IMG/VR virus record: IMGVR_UViG_3300032770_000062
Location: 1-37,167 of that record
Strand: one strand, 5' to 3'
Source: a virus
DNA length: 37,167 nucleotides
Of this stretch, positions 1-6,534 are shown in pieces; position 1 is the stretch's first letter, and each line of letters opens with the position of its first letter. The position numbers and the translations under genes were made by a program. The notes beneath the pieces are model-generated. The model searched no databases. It was given only the letters and a program-made list of their open reading frames with translations, and was not told the DNA's origin.

Positions 1-36
1 AGAGGCCGCCTCAATAGCCTGAAAGGCAAGAAGTGA
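1..36 (+). CDS. 3' end of a 52-residue gene (partial, second copy)
   Basis: This is the last 11 codons and stop of the gene that is complete at 36050-36208; the bases are identical. The stop TGA overlaps the ATG of the next gene by one base, as in the complete copy. The fragment exists because the window starts inside the repeated flank, so it is probably an assembly-end duplicate and not a broken gene. No function is known. Confidence 0.75.
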   Translation, partial: RGRLNSLKGKK

Positions 37-137
37 TGCCTCTTTGGTTCTGGGCCCTCTGCGGGGCGGCCGCCTATCTTACATTCCTTCTTGTCGTTGG
101 CTGGTTAGTATCTCGAATACCACCGAGCTTGAGGTAA
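36..137 (+). CDS. 33-residue single-pass membrane peptide (copy A)
   Basis: The ATG overlaps the stop of the preceding gene in TGATG, so translation is probably coupled. The peptide is nearly all one hydrophobic helix, rich in Leu, Val, Ala and Trp, followed by a short tail with Arg residues. This suggests a small inner-membrane peptide. The copy at 36208-36309 differs by one residue near the C-terminus. Its length, position between small genes and conserved frame argue for a real gene, but the function is unknown. A role in host membrane modification or as a toxin-like peptide is only a guess. Confidence 0.55.
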   Translation: MPLWFWALCGAAAYLTFLLVVGWLVSRIPPSLR

Positions 138-140
138 TCT

Positions 141-314
141 ATGAGCCGCATAGTCGCTTTCAAGGCTGATGACGAGGAAGAAGCTGAGATATTAGCCTAC
201 ATGGAGATGAAGCACCTCAAGAGCTTCTCTGACCTTGCCAGATCAGCCCTTTTTGCCTACATGCGTCAGAATCGAGGCGGGAAGCATGGGACGGGAAATG
301 AGGCGTCAAGGTGA
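141..314 (+). CDS. Ribbon-helix-helix regulator, allele A (57 aa)
   Basis: The protein begins with a short beta-strand-like stretch (RIVAFKAD). Two helices follow, and the second contains SFSDLARSALFAYM, which fits the pattern of Arc/MetJ/CopG ribbon-helix-helix proteins that bind DNA as dimers. The start ATG lies 3 bases after the stop of the membrane peptide, with GAGG just upstream. At the equivalent place the other variant (36313-36525) encodes a different ribbon-helix-helix protein; only the first three residues (MSR) are shared. This suggests swapping of a regulator, perhaps one that controls promoters in this region. Assignment of the fold is by pattern only. Confidence 0.65.
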   Translation: MSRIVAFKADDEEEAEILAYMEMKHLKSFSDLARSALFAYMRQNRGGKHGTGNEASR

Positions 315-362
315 CACGGATTGAACCGGGACGCAATAGCACCCTCCGTAGGGCAATCCTAC

Positions 363-391
363 TTGACATTTGAACCTTTATATGCCTAAAT
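363..391 (+). promoter_or_regulatory. Candidate sigma70 promoter
   Basis: A perfect TTGACA at 363-368 is followed after 17 bases by CTAAAT (3 of 6 matches to TATAAT) at 386-391; TATATG lies nearer but at a poor spacing. It is downstream of the allele A regulator in variant-specific sequence. Transcription would run into the hairpins at 396-430. The weak -10 keeps confidence low. Confidence 0.4.
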
Positions 392-395
392 TGGC

Positions 396-430
396 CTTAT
401 CCCGTAGGGGCTTCGGCCCGGGCCGGTAAG
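396..430 (+). other. Hairpin with a UUCG tetraloop
   Basis: GGGC (408-411) and GCCC (416-419) close a TTCG loop, a very stable RNA tetraloop. An outer helix can form between CTTA (396-399) and TAAG (427-430). It lies directly after the candidate promoter at 363, so it would sit near the 5' end of that transcript. No U-tract follows immediately, so I do not call it a terminator. Confidence 0.45.
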
Positions 431-467
431 AGCCTCCAAATCCCCTCCCAAGGTCTCGGAGGCTCTT
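428..467 (+). terminator. Terminator-like inverted repeat
   Basis: AAGAGCCTCC (428-437) pairs perfectly with GGAGGCTCTT (458-467), a 10-base stem with a 20-base loop. The following bases are pyrimidine-rich (CTCATCTT) but are not a clean T-tract. In the other variant the right arm is retained but the left arm is replaced by a separate, better terminator. It may end transcripts from the allele A regulator. Confidence 0.4.
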
Positions 468-527
468 CTCATCTTGACAACCAATCAAGATACGTGCTAT
501 GTTCTACTTCCGGCTGTATTAGACCAC
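451..527. repeat. Direct repeat of 37091-37167 (right flank of the variable cassette)
   Basis: These 77 bases are identical to the last 77 bases of the window, and the base before each copy differs (A at 450, T at 37090). The repeat includes the candidate promoter at 475-504 and the first arm of the structured RNA at 511. Together with the repeat at 1-148 it brackets the part that differs between the two variants. Confidence 0.9.
475..504 (+). promoter_or_regulatory. Strong sigma70-type promoter with extended -10
   Basis: TTGACA (475-480) is followed after 18 bases by TATGTT (499-504), with TGC directly before the -10 giving an extended -10. The start of transcription would fall at about 511, which is exactly where the long inverted repeat of the structured RNA begins. 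No rightward gene follows, and the next gene ends against it on the other strand, so the product is probably a non-coding RNA. Confidence 0.6.
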
Positions 528-589
528 ATGGACGCGATCAGTAACCTCCATGAAGGCCGAAGGTTCGCGCGGCCTTCCTAATACAGCCG
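511..589 (+). ncRNA. Candidate three-way-junction small RNA (about 80 nt)
   Basis: A perfect 12-base helix joins 511-522 (CGGCTGTATTAG) to 578-589 (CTAATACAGCCG). Inside are two further hairpins: CATGGA (527-532) with TCCATG (547-552), and AAGGCCG (553-559) with CGGCCTT (570-576). The two loops are complementary to each other (CGCG and AACCT in the first, AGGTTCGCG in the second), which allows loop-loop pairing or an alternative long hairpin. The predicted start of transcription coincides with the first base. A modest T-rich run follows the helix. It lies between the end of the regulator region and the end of the lysis cassette. It could be a regulatory RNA, a packaging-type RNA or a bidirectional terminator; I cannot decide. 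Confidence 0.5.
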
Positions 590-627
590 TCATTTCGCCA
601 GAGCCCAGATGACCGCTGCTACCGTCC

Positions 628-1071
628 CTAGTGGTTGCCTGCCGAGCCTTGAATCTTCTCTACCGTGCGCGTGACGATGTTTCCGAGTCCGAGGGCGCCC
701 AGCACCACCTGAGTCGGCACATTCATGTCCAATGGCGCCCAGTGAGCACCGAGCCACGTGGCGACCGGCTGGATGACGTATTGAAGAAGGAACGCCCCGC
801 CGCATACCCAGAGCACGAATGGCCGAGGCCCCGCGCACCAGAACTTGAAGAAGTTGGTGCCGGTGACGCCTGCATACTGGGCATCAAGATCAGTCTGAGC
901 TTTCTGGGCTTGCGCCTGTAAGTTGGCTGCCTGCTGCTGAAGATTGAGGGTTAGTTCTGTTATCTCAGCGGCTTTTGCCGGATCAATGCCGGTGATAGCC
1001 GTTCTGATCTTTACGGCCGTATCACCTAGACCGGAGACTATCCCTCCGATCAGATCGGTTATGGCACTCAT
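628..1071 (-). CDS. Holin, three-transmembrane phage holin type (147 aa)
   Basis: An N-terminal region with a Gln/Ala-rich amphipathic helix (about residues 28-65) precedes a hydrophobic C-terminal half with FKFWCAGPRPFVLW and further membrane segments to about residue 135. This order matches the 3TM holin family found in phages and gene transfer agents. It would form membrane holes that release the lytic enzyme. It is the last gene of the leftward transcript, next to the lysis genes at 1205-1938. Its ATG overlaps the stop of the small gene at 1068-1202. Endolysins often travel with this holin type. Confidence 0.75.
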   Translation of the reverse strand: MSAITDLIGGIVSGLGDTAVKIRTAITGIDPAKAAEITELTLNLQQQAANLQAQAQKAQTDLDAQYAGVTGTNFFKFWCAGPRPFVLWVCGGAFLLQYVIQPVATWLGAHWAPLDMNVPTQVVLGALGLGNIVTRTVEKIQGSAGNH

Positions 1072-1202
1072 TGCGCGGGCGGGACCGGCACTACCTTGAC
1101 CGCAGTCTTCCAGGGGAAGCCCGTCTTGTACTGTACGTAAGAGCCTACCAGAATCCCGAGAGCCAAGAGAATCACAGCCACGATCAAACCGAATAGAAAC
1201 AT
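1068..1202 (-). CDS. 44-residue lysis-cassette membrane protein
   Basis: The protein starts with a 20-residue hydrophobic helix (about residues 2-21) and then has a short polar tail rich in Val and Pro. Its stop TGA overlaps the holin ATG, and its ATG lies three bases after the upstream stop, so it is tightly placed in the lysis operon. It may be a small accessory membrane protein, a second holin or antiholin. It lacks the coiled coil or lipobox expected of classical spanins. Too short for most automatic callers. Confidence 0.65.
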   Translation of the reverse strand: MFLFGLIVAVILLALGILVGSYVQYKTGFPWKTAVKVVPVPPAQ

Positions 1203-1204
1203 CT

Positions 1205-1681
1205 TCACGCCTCCAGCACTTCCATCGTTACTTGCTGTCCACCGGACAGGGCTTCGTTGATTGAGTTGACCAGGAACATTATATCATCAACTCCCAAAAC
1301 ACGCAAACATCCGAATGTATAATCGCACGTCGAATGATGCACTCCATAGCCCCAATCCATGACCTGGCGCCCCGTAGGACACTTGTAAAGTTCATGTTCG
1401 TCAAGCTCCCACTCTTCGACCCACTGATGTGCGTCCGTAGGGATGAAGAAAGGCGCTGTGTAAGGGCTTGTTCTCGATACCGGGTTTCTGACGTTCCATA
1501 CACCCACGGGGAAGCTAGTTGGCTTGTAAGGCACTCCATCGCTTCCGTCCTCGTTTGTGGACAGCACTACATGCTCTGCCGGCGTTTCTGTCATGATCTC
1601 ATAGAACTTGTTTGAGACGTAGATGGAACGATGGAAGGCAATCATGGTCCCTTCGCCATGTTTCCAAAGTAAGTCACTCAT
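1205..1681 (-). CDS. L,D-transpeptidase-fold-like protein, candidate lysis enzyme (158 aa)
   Basis: Residues 113-127 contain GVHH, a short spacer and then GCLR, with Cys125 and Arg127. This resembles the His plus S/T-x-GC-I/L-R signature of the YkuD L,D-transpeptidase fold and of the related phage DUF5675 family. A stretch at 56-64 (SFPVGVWNV) resembles the family's P-x-G-x-Y-x-V strand. It sits between a coiled-coil membrane protein and the holin. No other peptidoglycan hydrolase is visible in the window, so it may be the lytic enzyme. The start is fixed by an ATGA overlap with the gene at 1678. No signal peptide is seen. The fold is inferred from short motifs only. Confidence 0.5.
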   Translation of the reverse strand: MSDLLWKHGEGTMIAFHRSIYVSNKFYEIMTETPAEHVVLSTNEDGSDGVPYKPTSFPVGVWNVRNPVSRTSPYTAPFFIPTDAHQWVEEWELDEHELYKCPTGRQVMDWGYGVHHSTCDYTFGCLRVLGVDDIMFLVNSINEALSGGQQVTMEVLEA

Positions 1682-1938
1682 TTCTTATCCTCTATCTTAG
1701 CTAGAATGACGGCGATATCTTTCTGCATCTGAGGTATGGCCTCTATTATCTTCTCAATCTTAGTAGTTCTGTCGGCCACCGCATTGACAGATTCTTTGAT
1801 AGCCTCATGCTGTGCGTCATTCATCTTTTCGGCCGCCAACGCCAATCCACCAGCTACCGCAAGGATACTTGTAATCACTAAAGCTACTGCTGCCCAGAGA
1901 GGAATAGTAGCGCGCCCTTCTTTTATGTGTACCGTCAT
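1678..1938 (-). CDS. Membrane-anchored coiled-coil protein (i-spanin or XhlA-like)
   Basis: After a short polar N-terminus there is one transmembrane segment (about residues 14-37 from the chosen ATG) and then a 45-residue charged helix likely to be a coiled coil. This matches the topology of inner-membrane spanins and of small haemolysin-like lysis proteins. It is immediately upstream of the candidate lytic enzyme and overlaps it by four bases. A GTG three codons upstream (1947) is an alternative start; both have a purine-rich site. No outer-membrane partner lipoprotein is visible in this cassette. Confidence 0.6.
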   Translation of the reverse strand: MTVHIKEGRATIPLWAAVALVITSILAVAGGLALAAEKMNDAQHEAIKESVNAVADRTTKIEKIIEAIPQMQKDIAVILAKIEDKK

Positions 1939-1957
1939 GCTGTGCACCTTCGTCCTC

Positions 1958-2350
1958 TCATGTTATTCGTTTCGCCCATCCCATCCAGACATTGCCAGCA
2001 GAAAGAGCACCGACAGTAGTACCGCCCGCCGCCACTCCTCCCGTGTGTCCTCCTCCAATCCATACACCCGTAGTACCGTTAATGAGAATTCCCCAATAGA
2101 TCCATGTCCCACCGGCGGGAAGAATGAAGGCAACTCCGACACCGGGGTACATCTCCAGGAATTGACCAACACCAGCCGATGAATGAGAAGCAGGATCTGA
2201 TGCCGCTTGAGCTGCTTCTTGAGCATCAGAGGCTGCTGAGAGCGCGGCCGCATGAGTCTGATTTACTTTGTCCAACAGGTCCAAGGCAGATTTTTGGATA
2301 TCCTGAGGATTGTTAGTCTGAGGAAGATTGGTGGAAGGATATTCAGCCAT
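1958..2350 (-). CDS. Small structural protein, probably tail-associated (130 aa)
   Basis: The N-terminal half is an Ala/Gln/Asp-rich helix (about residues 18-52). The C-terminal half is Gly/Thr-rich and hydrophobic with [13 protein letters not shown] and repeated GG-x-T motifs, like the beta-rich ends of tail fibre or collar proteins. Its start lies inside the 3' end of the gene at 2343, an 8-base overlap. It is between the probable ejection genes and the lysis genes, where podovirus-like phages often keep fibre or spike parts. The family is not recognised. Confidence 0.5.
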   Translation of the reverse strand: MAEYPSTNLPQTNNPQDIQKSALDLLDKVNQTHAAALSAASDAQEAAQAASDPASHSSAGVGQFLEMYPGVGVAFILPAGGTWIYWGILINGTTGVWIGGGHTGGVAAGGTTVGALSAGNVWMGWAKRIT

Positions 2351-2510
2351 TCTTGCTCCATGGCATACGCGGCGCCCGGTGTTTCTTCTTTGCTTCCCGC
2401 TGGACTGAATAGGCTATGGCCGCCGCCTGTTTAGGATCTTTGCCAGCCTCTATCTCCTTTGAAATGTTCTCGTTTCTCGCCTTATCGCTCTTACCCTCGA
2501 TCAACGGCAT
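2343..2510 (-). CDS. Conserved small phage protein with MPLIEGKS start (55 aa)
   Basis: The sequence matches a very common small phage protein that begins MPLI-x-GKS and contains a Glu/Lys helix and the motif [11 protein letters not shown]. These proteins are found in virion gene clusters of many phages and have no settled function. The ATG at 2510 has purines upstream and the gene fills the gap between 2350 and 2512. The 3' end overlaps the next gene by 8 bases. The basic C-terminus ([10 protein letters not shown]) may contact DNA or other virion parts. Confidence 0.75.
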   Translation of the reverse strand: MPLIEGKSDKARNENISKEIEAGKDPKQAAAIAYSVQREAKKKHRAPRMPWSKNG

Positions 2511-2511
2511 A

Positions 2512-2892
2512 TTACCTCCACGGTATTCTCGGCGCCCTATGGCGGGTCGCCTCTTGCTGCTCCACCGGATTGGCTACCTGTTCATGAGCTTCGTCATAAG
2601 GCATACCCTCATCTTGAGCTATAACTTCCGCAAGTTCATGTGCCAGCGTCTTTGCTGGTTTTCCTTTCTCCTTGAAAATCAAGGACGACAAGAAAATATG
2701 ATGGTCCGGTACATATTTAGGATGGTCTGTTTGTTCCTGGTCATGGAGCCAATTATCGCCTTCCACAAAGTCAGGATTCGGCCCCGCTTCAACTTTGTCT
2801 TCGTCAACTATGTCGATGGTAAGAGGCTTATGGCAGTCAGGCTCGGGACAGGGGATCGTTTTCCATGTCTTTACAAGCCAATCCGGTTTCAT
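2512..2892 (-). CDS. Phage protein with HELAE metallopeptidase-like motif (126 aa)
   Basis: Near the C-terminus is [28 protein letters not shown]. This matches a recurring phage and archaeal pattern, HEL-x-E with a downstream YxxAHxxA and Glu, that resembles zinc-binding helices of peptidases but lacks the usual second His of HExxH. The N-terminus has a Cys pair (CPEPDC). It may be a structural or enzymatic virion protein. It overlaps the neighbour at 2889 by four bases (ATGA). Enzymatic activity is not shown by the sequence. Confidence 0.5.
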   Translation of the reverse strand: MKPDWLVKTWKTIPCPEPDCHKPLTIDIVDEDKVEAGPNPDFVEGDNWLHDQEQTDHPKYVPDHHIFLSSLIFKEKGKPAKTLAHELAEVIAQDEGMPYDEAHEQVANPVEQQEATRHRAPRIPWR

Positions 2893-3296
2893 CTCTCACC
2901 TTTAGGCGCCGGGCCGCCCCAAGGCCCCGAATTGTCCATGTTGGGAGCCGTGCCCTTCCCCGCAAGGTTCGCGGGCGGCGCCGATGGAGGCTTGGGAATT
3001 GACGGAAGACCGGGATTGAATACTCTCTGAGCCTCCAAAGCCGTGTAGATATCCCCAAGTGTCCGTTTCTTCCGCAGCGGCTTCGGTGGAGCTACGGGGC
3101 CGCTTCTGAGGATATACTCAAGCTCGCCCTTGATGTTTCCCTTCAGAGGAATGACGGCTTCGGGGCCTTTTTCTCCTATGATGGCTTTTGTCGGCTTGGT
3201 GACGATCCCGCCTTTGGCGTACTGAGCATAGTTTTCGCTCATTTGGCTGTGAGTCGAAGAGTCTTCCGACAGTTTATCTTTAGCTTCTGATGCCAT
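2889..3296 (-). CDS. Small protein carrying the tape-measure C-terminal motif (135 aa)
   Basis: Residues 28-52 contain AKGGIVTKPTKAIIGEKG followed by PEAVIPL. This is the short motif usually found at the C-terminal end of long tape-measure proteins. Here it stands alone in a 135-residue Pro-rich protein. It is directly downstream of the 780-residue probable ejection protein and overlaps its stop. It might be a split or residual tape-measure end, or the motif may serve in assembly of the ejection apparatus. The rest is low complexity. Confidence 0.55.
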   Translation of the reverse strand: MASEAKDKLSEDSSTHSQMSENYAQYAKGGIVTKPTKAIIGEKGPEAVIPLKGNIKGELEYILRSGPVAPPKPLRKKRTLGDIYTALEAQRVFNPGLPSIPKPPSAPPANLAGKGTAPNMDNSGPWGGPAPKGER

Positions 3297-5638
3297 TATC
3301 TACTCGCTATCTGTGGAGTTTTAGGATTTGACTGCCCGCCCACAATATCAGGAACGGCCCCATACTTGGTGAGCAGATCATAGTCCATTCCATATTCCTG
3401 CAATACATCACGCAACGCCTTTCTCTTCATCTGTGGCGTTGTTCTTCTGGCCGCAATTCCATCTATCACCTTTGATACTTGATTCACTGTGGCCGCATCA
3501 GGTTTCCCGCCATAAGGCGTTGCAAGCTGCACAATTATGCTCTTGAGATTTTCAAGAGCCATTGCACTCTGTTCTGTCTGTGGCTTTCTTCCTACTCCAC
3601 TGATAAACGGATTCAAAGTTGCGGCCAATCCCGGGCGCTCAAGAGGATTGAATCCCACATTCCCGCCTTCCTGTAAGGCTTGATCAAGATTGGCACCCTG
3701 GATCTTCAGCGCCGTATCATAGTATTTCAGATAAGCAAGGGCTTGATTCCTATCTTTGAAGATGAAACCCGCCGTCAAATGAGGATCAAAGTTATTGGTC
3801 AACTGTTGCGCTTGATTGAAGAACTCGTCCCGAGACATGAGATCTCCGAATTGAGGTGCGACCATAGAATCATAGATAGCGCCAAGCCTGTCTTTGATCT
3901 GCAACGACCATAGAGTATTTGTTTGCTGTTTCGCGGCATCTTGGGCCGGTGCCGGTAGAGCTTGCGCCGATTGAGTTACCGCCGCTGCGGTTTGATTTGT
4001 TACAGGATCACTACCGGATGATAGAGCCTCATTTGTGATCTGGCTTGTAGGATCTTGAGGATTGGAAGCCTGTAGTCCTGCCTGACCCATAAGTCTGCCT
4101 ATCGCTGGAGCCACTTTAGGACCGATAGCAGAGCCAGCTTTAGAAAACCCTGCTATAGCTCCTGGAGTGATGAGATCAGACAATCTCGCAATTCCTTCTC
4201 CACCCACTCTATTTATCCCTTTTGCAAGAAGCCTGTTAGCAGCCCCACCGAGCACAGTACCAGCAAGGCCGCCAGTAAGAATCTTCTTCCATCGGTCGGG
4301 ATCATCAGGACTTGAGGTAAGAGCCTCACCGAAAACTCCAAATCCCGCGCCTTCTCCGCTTCCCGTGAGAATGTGTCCGAGAACTTGCCTTGGTTGAGTA
4401 GCCGATCCCGCTTCAGCTTTCGGAATAACCGCCTCTTCTCTCTTTAGAGCATAAACAAGAGGCTGGATTGTATGCCAATCCTGCTTGGCTCCCGCGATGT
4501 CTATCTGAGGAGTGAAAGTACCGGCAATATCGTCTATGTTATCCTTGACTATCTTGGCTATTACACCCTGAGCTTGAGCCGGTCCCGTCACCGTAGGAGA
4601 AAAACCACGCTTGATTATCTCATCCGCTATCTTTTTCTTTGCGTTGTAGTCGGCTCCCGAATCTATACCTCCGATAGTATTCTGAATGAGAGCCTGCATG
4701 TCTTCTGGAGTCCCGATATCACTTCTTCCTATCAGTGCTTGGATTCTCGGATCTGACATGATACCTTGGGAATACGTCGGGTCCGTCAATTTGACTTTGT
4801 TAGAGTTGAAACCATTAGCAAGTTGCTGCCAAACTTCTCCTTTGTCTCCGAAAAGCTGTTCCTGTGTCTTTTTCCCGAAAGCCCCCGTCTGCTTGAGTGT
4901 ATTCCAGAGATTGCTTACCTCATCATCGGCATTATTGATAGTGGTCCCTGCATACTTACCAAGAGGGCCGCTTGAAAGAGCCTTTCTGAGATCTCTGGTC
5001 GCCACTCCAGCCGCGCCGAGTCCCCGTCTCTGAGCCCAATTCTTGAAAGTAGACAGAAGTTCGGGAAGCTTGTTTGCTACTCCTTCTGTTGCTGTTCCGA
5101 GGACAGTTCCTGCACCAGTACCAAGAGCAAAGCTCTTAGCCGCTCCTCCGATGTCTCCACCGGCTGCTTGAGTGATAGCAGGAGGAGCCGAAGCCACGGC
5201 CGCATTGAGAGCGTTTCTACCAATCAGACTACCAAGTCCCTTAACACCTTGAACGGCGAATTTGCCAGCCCCGAGTGCAGGTGCTTCTATAGCTTGCCCG
5301 AGAGATCCACCAATAGATCCCGCCGTCTCAAGGCCAGGATTGGCTGCCGCCGCCTTCTTCATCTCCTGATACTGACCCGGTTCTGTCTTGTTGAGAATCC
5401 AATCCCCTATTCCAAAAGGCAAAGAGCCATAAAGTCCTTTGTTTATGGCTGCCAATTTCTCCGTGAATGATCCGGGCTGAATAGTTGATTGATCCTGAGC
5501 CGGTGAGTTTAATGCTACCTGTCTCGTCTGGTATCGAGACTGTATGTTATTATTCGCCGCCAGTTTCGACGGTATTCCATTGAGGCTTTTGTCAAGTTCA
5601 TCAAGGTCCGGGGGATTCTCTCCCCAAATGTCGGACAT
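3296..5638 (-). CDS. Large internal virion or DNA-ejection protein candidate (780 aa)
   Basis: The protein is long, polar and Gln/Asn-rich with two Gly/Ala-rich hydrophobic stretches (about residues 102-190 and 430-530) that could insert into membranes. No enzymatic motif is seen. In podovirus-like genomes the genes after the tail nozzle usually encode proteins ejected with the DNA that build a channel across the envelope, and this one lies in that position. It overlaps the upstream gene by one base (TAATG type). Weak similarity to other ejection proteins would need profile searches. Confidence 0.5.
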   Translation of the reverse strand: MSDIWGENPPDLDELDKSLNGIPSKLAANNNIQSRYQTRQVALNSPAQDQSTIQPGSFTEKLAAINKGLYGSLPFGIGDWILNKTEPGQYQEMKKAAAANPGLETAGSIGGSLGQAIEAPALGAGKFAVQGVKGLGSLIGRNALNAAVASAPPAITQAAGGDIGGAAKSFALGTGAGTVLGTATEGVANKLPELLSTFKNWAQRRGLGAAGVATRDLRKALSSGPLGKYAGTTINNADDEVSNLWNTLKQTGAFGKKTQEQLFGDKGEVWQQLANGFNSNKVKLTDPTYSQGIMSDPRIQALIGRSDIGTPEDMQALIQNTIGGIDSGADYNAKKKIADEIIKRGFSPTVTGPAQAQGVIAKIVKDNIDDIAGTFTPQIDIAGAKQDWHTIQPLVYALKREEAVIPKAEAGSATQPRQVLGHILTGSGEGAGFGVFGEALTSSPDDPDRWKKILTGGLAGTVLGGAANRLLAKGINRVGGEGIARLSDLITPGAIAGFSKAGSAIGPKVAPAIGRLMGQAGLQASNPQDPTSQITNEALSSGSDPVTNQTAAAVTQSAQALPAPAQDAAKQQTNTLWSLQIKDRLGAIYDSMVAPQFGDLMSRDEFFNQAQQLTNNFDPHLTAGFIFKDRNQALAYLKYYDTALKIQGANLDQALQEGGNVGFNPLERPGLAATLNPFISGVGRKPQTEQSAMALENLKSIIVQLATPYGGKPDAATVNQVSKVIDGIAARRTTPQMKRKALRDVLQEYGMDYDLLTKYGAVPDIVGGQSNPKTPQIASR

Positions 5639-6534
5639 TATTCTACCTTCCCACCTTGCAATGCCTGAGCGATAATTGACCTAAGCTGCGCCATACGAGT
5701 ATTACCGTATTGCATCTGCTCCCAATTGGTAGGAGTGCGCTGAATCTTTGCCTCTTCGAGCCGCGCCGCCCTATCCTTGGCCGCCTCTGTCACTTCTTGC
5801 TGCATTTTCTGTTGCGCGAGATCCTTCTCTTGTTTAGTCGAAGCCTCAAAACGCTTCTGAGTCCATTCATTCTGAATTCTTGCAAGGTCGCTCTGAAATT
5901 GCTGCTCTGCTATCTGCCTCTGCTTTTCTGCTTCGATAGGCATCGTGGCAAGTTTTTCCGCCTCTCTTACCTGAGACTGAAGAGGTATGTTGCTTCCGCT
6001 GTATCCCTTGGCGAATCCCTGGATAGCTTCCAATACCGAAACACCAGCATTTTTGGCAAACTGTAGAAGCTGCTGTCCTACATTCGGATCTGCCTTGATA
6101 TCACTTGCTATTGCCTTGGCATCTTGAGGAGAAACCCCTGCCCCGCCCGGTCCACTCTGGATGACTTCCATAGGAGAAGGCGCCGAAGAAGGTAAGGAAG
6201 GAGTCCCGCCAATAGTCGGTATATCCTTCGTCTTTGTTGCAACCGCTGTCGGCTTCTCCACGTCAGGAGGAGCCATAGGCGTGGGCGCAGAGGATGGAGG
6301 AGATATGCCGGGAGCTACGTCTGTCTCACCAAGGCCGATAGCCCTAGCGACTGCATTTGTATTCGGCATGGGATTCGTTTCTGCCGCCGGTGCTTTCATA
6401 CTTGCTGGTGTGGCGTTAGATTCATCAAGGCCCATAGCTCCCATAACCGCCGGTGTAGCAGAGGCAACCGGCTCTTTGTCAGGATCGGAGGGAGAAGTCC
6501 CTGTTGCCTTTCGCATCTGGTCAGGATTTGGCAT
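5638..6534 (-). CDS. Coiled-coil ejection-type virion protein (298 aa)
   Basis: The N-terminal half is low complexity, rich in Pro, Ala and Met. A long charged helix (about residues 185-270) follows and is probably a coiled coil. Size, composition and position between two other candidate ejection proteins fit a small internal virion protein. The ATG lies inside the 3' end of the neighbour at 6521, giving a 14-base overlap. No family recognised. Confidence 0.45.
   Translation of the reverse strand: MPNPDQMRKATGTSPSDPDKEPVASATPAVMGAMGLDESNATPASMKAPAAETNPMPNTNAVARAIGLGETDVAPGISPPSSAPTPMAPPDVEKPTAVATKTKDIPTIGGTPSLPSSAPSPMEVIQSGPGGAGVSPQDAKAIASDIKADPNVGQQLLQFAKNAGVSVLEAIQGFAKGYSGSNIPLQSQVREAEKLATMPIEAEKQRQIAEQQFQSDLARIQNEWTQKRFEASTKQEKDLAQQKMQQEVTEAAKDRAARLEEAKIQRTPTNWEQMQYGNTRMAQLRSIIAQALQGGKVE

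Larger units (their letters stand above)
1..148. repeat. Direct repeat of 36173-36320 (left flank of the variable regulator cassette)
   Basis: Bases 1-127 match 36173-36299 without a mismatch. The match continues to 148 with changes only at 128, 129 and 140. It covers the tail of one small gene, a whole 33-residue membrane peptide and the first codons of a ribbon-helix-helix gene. After that the two copies are unrelated. The pattern fits an assembly path that enters the same region twice through two strain variants. Confidence 0.9.

Noticed and set aside
1-148. True terminal redundancy of a linear genome
   Set aside because: The repeats are not at both ends in matching positions: the left-end repeat matches an internal place and the right-end repeat matches another internal place, with different sequence between them. 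A variant bubble in a circular map explains this better.
511-589. Reading the structured element at 511-589 as a tRNA
   Set aside because: There is GGTTCG in one loop, but the closing helix is 12 bases and the arms do not fit a cloverleaf.
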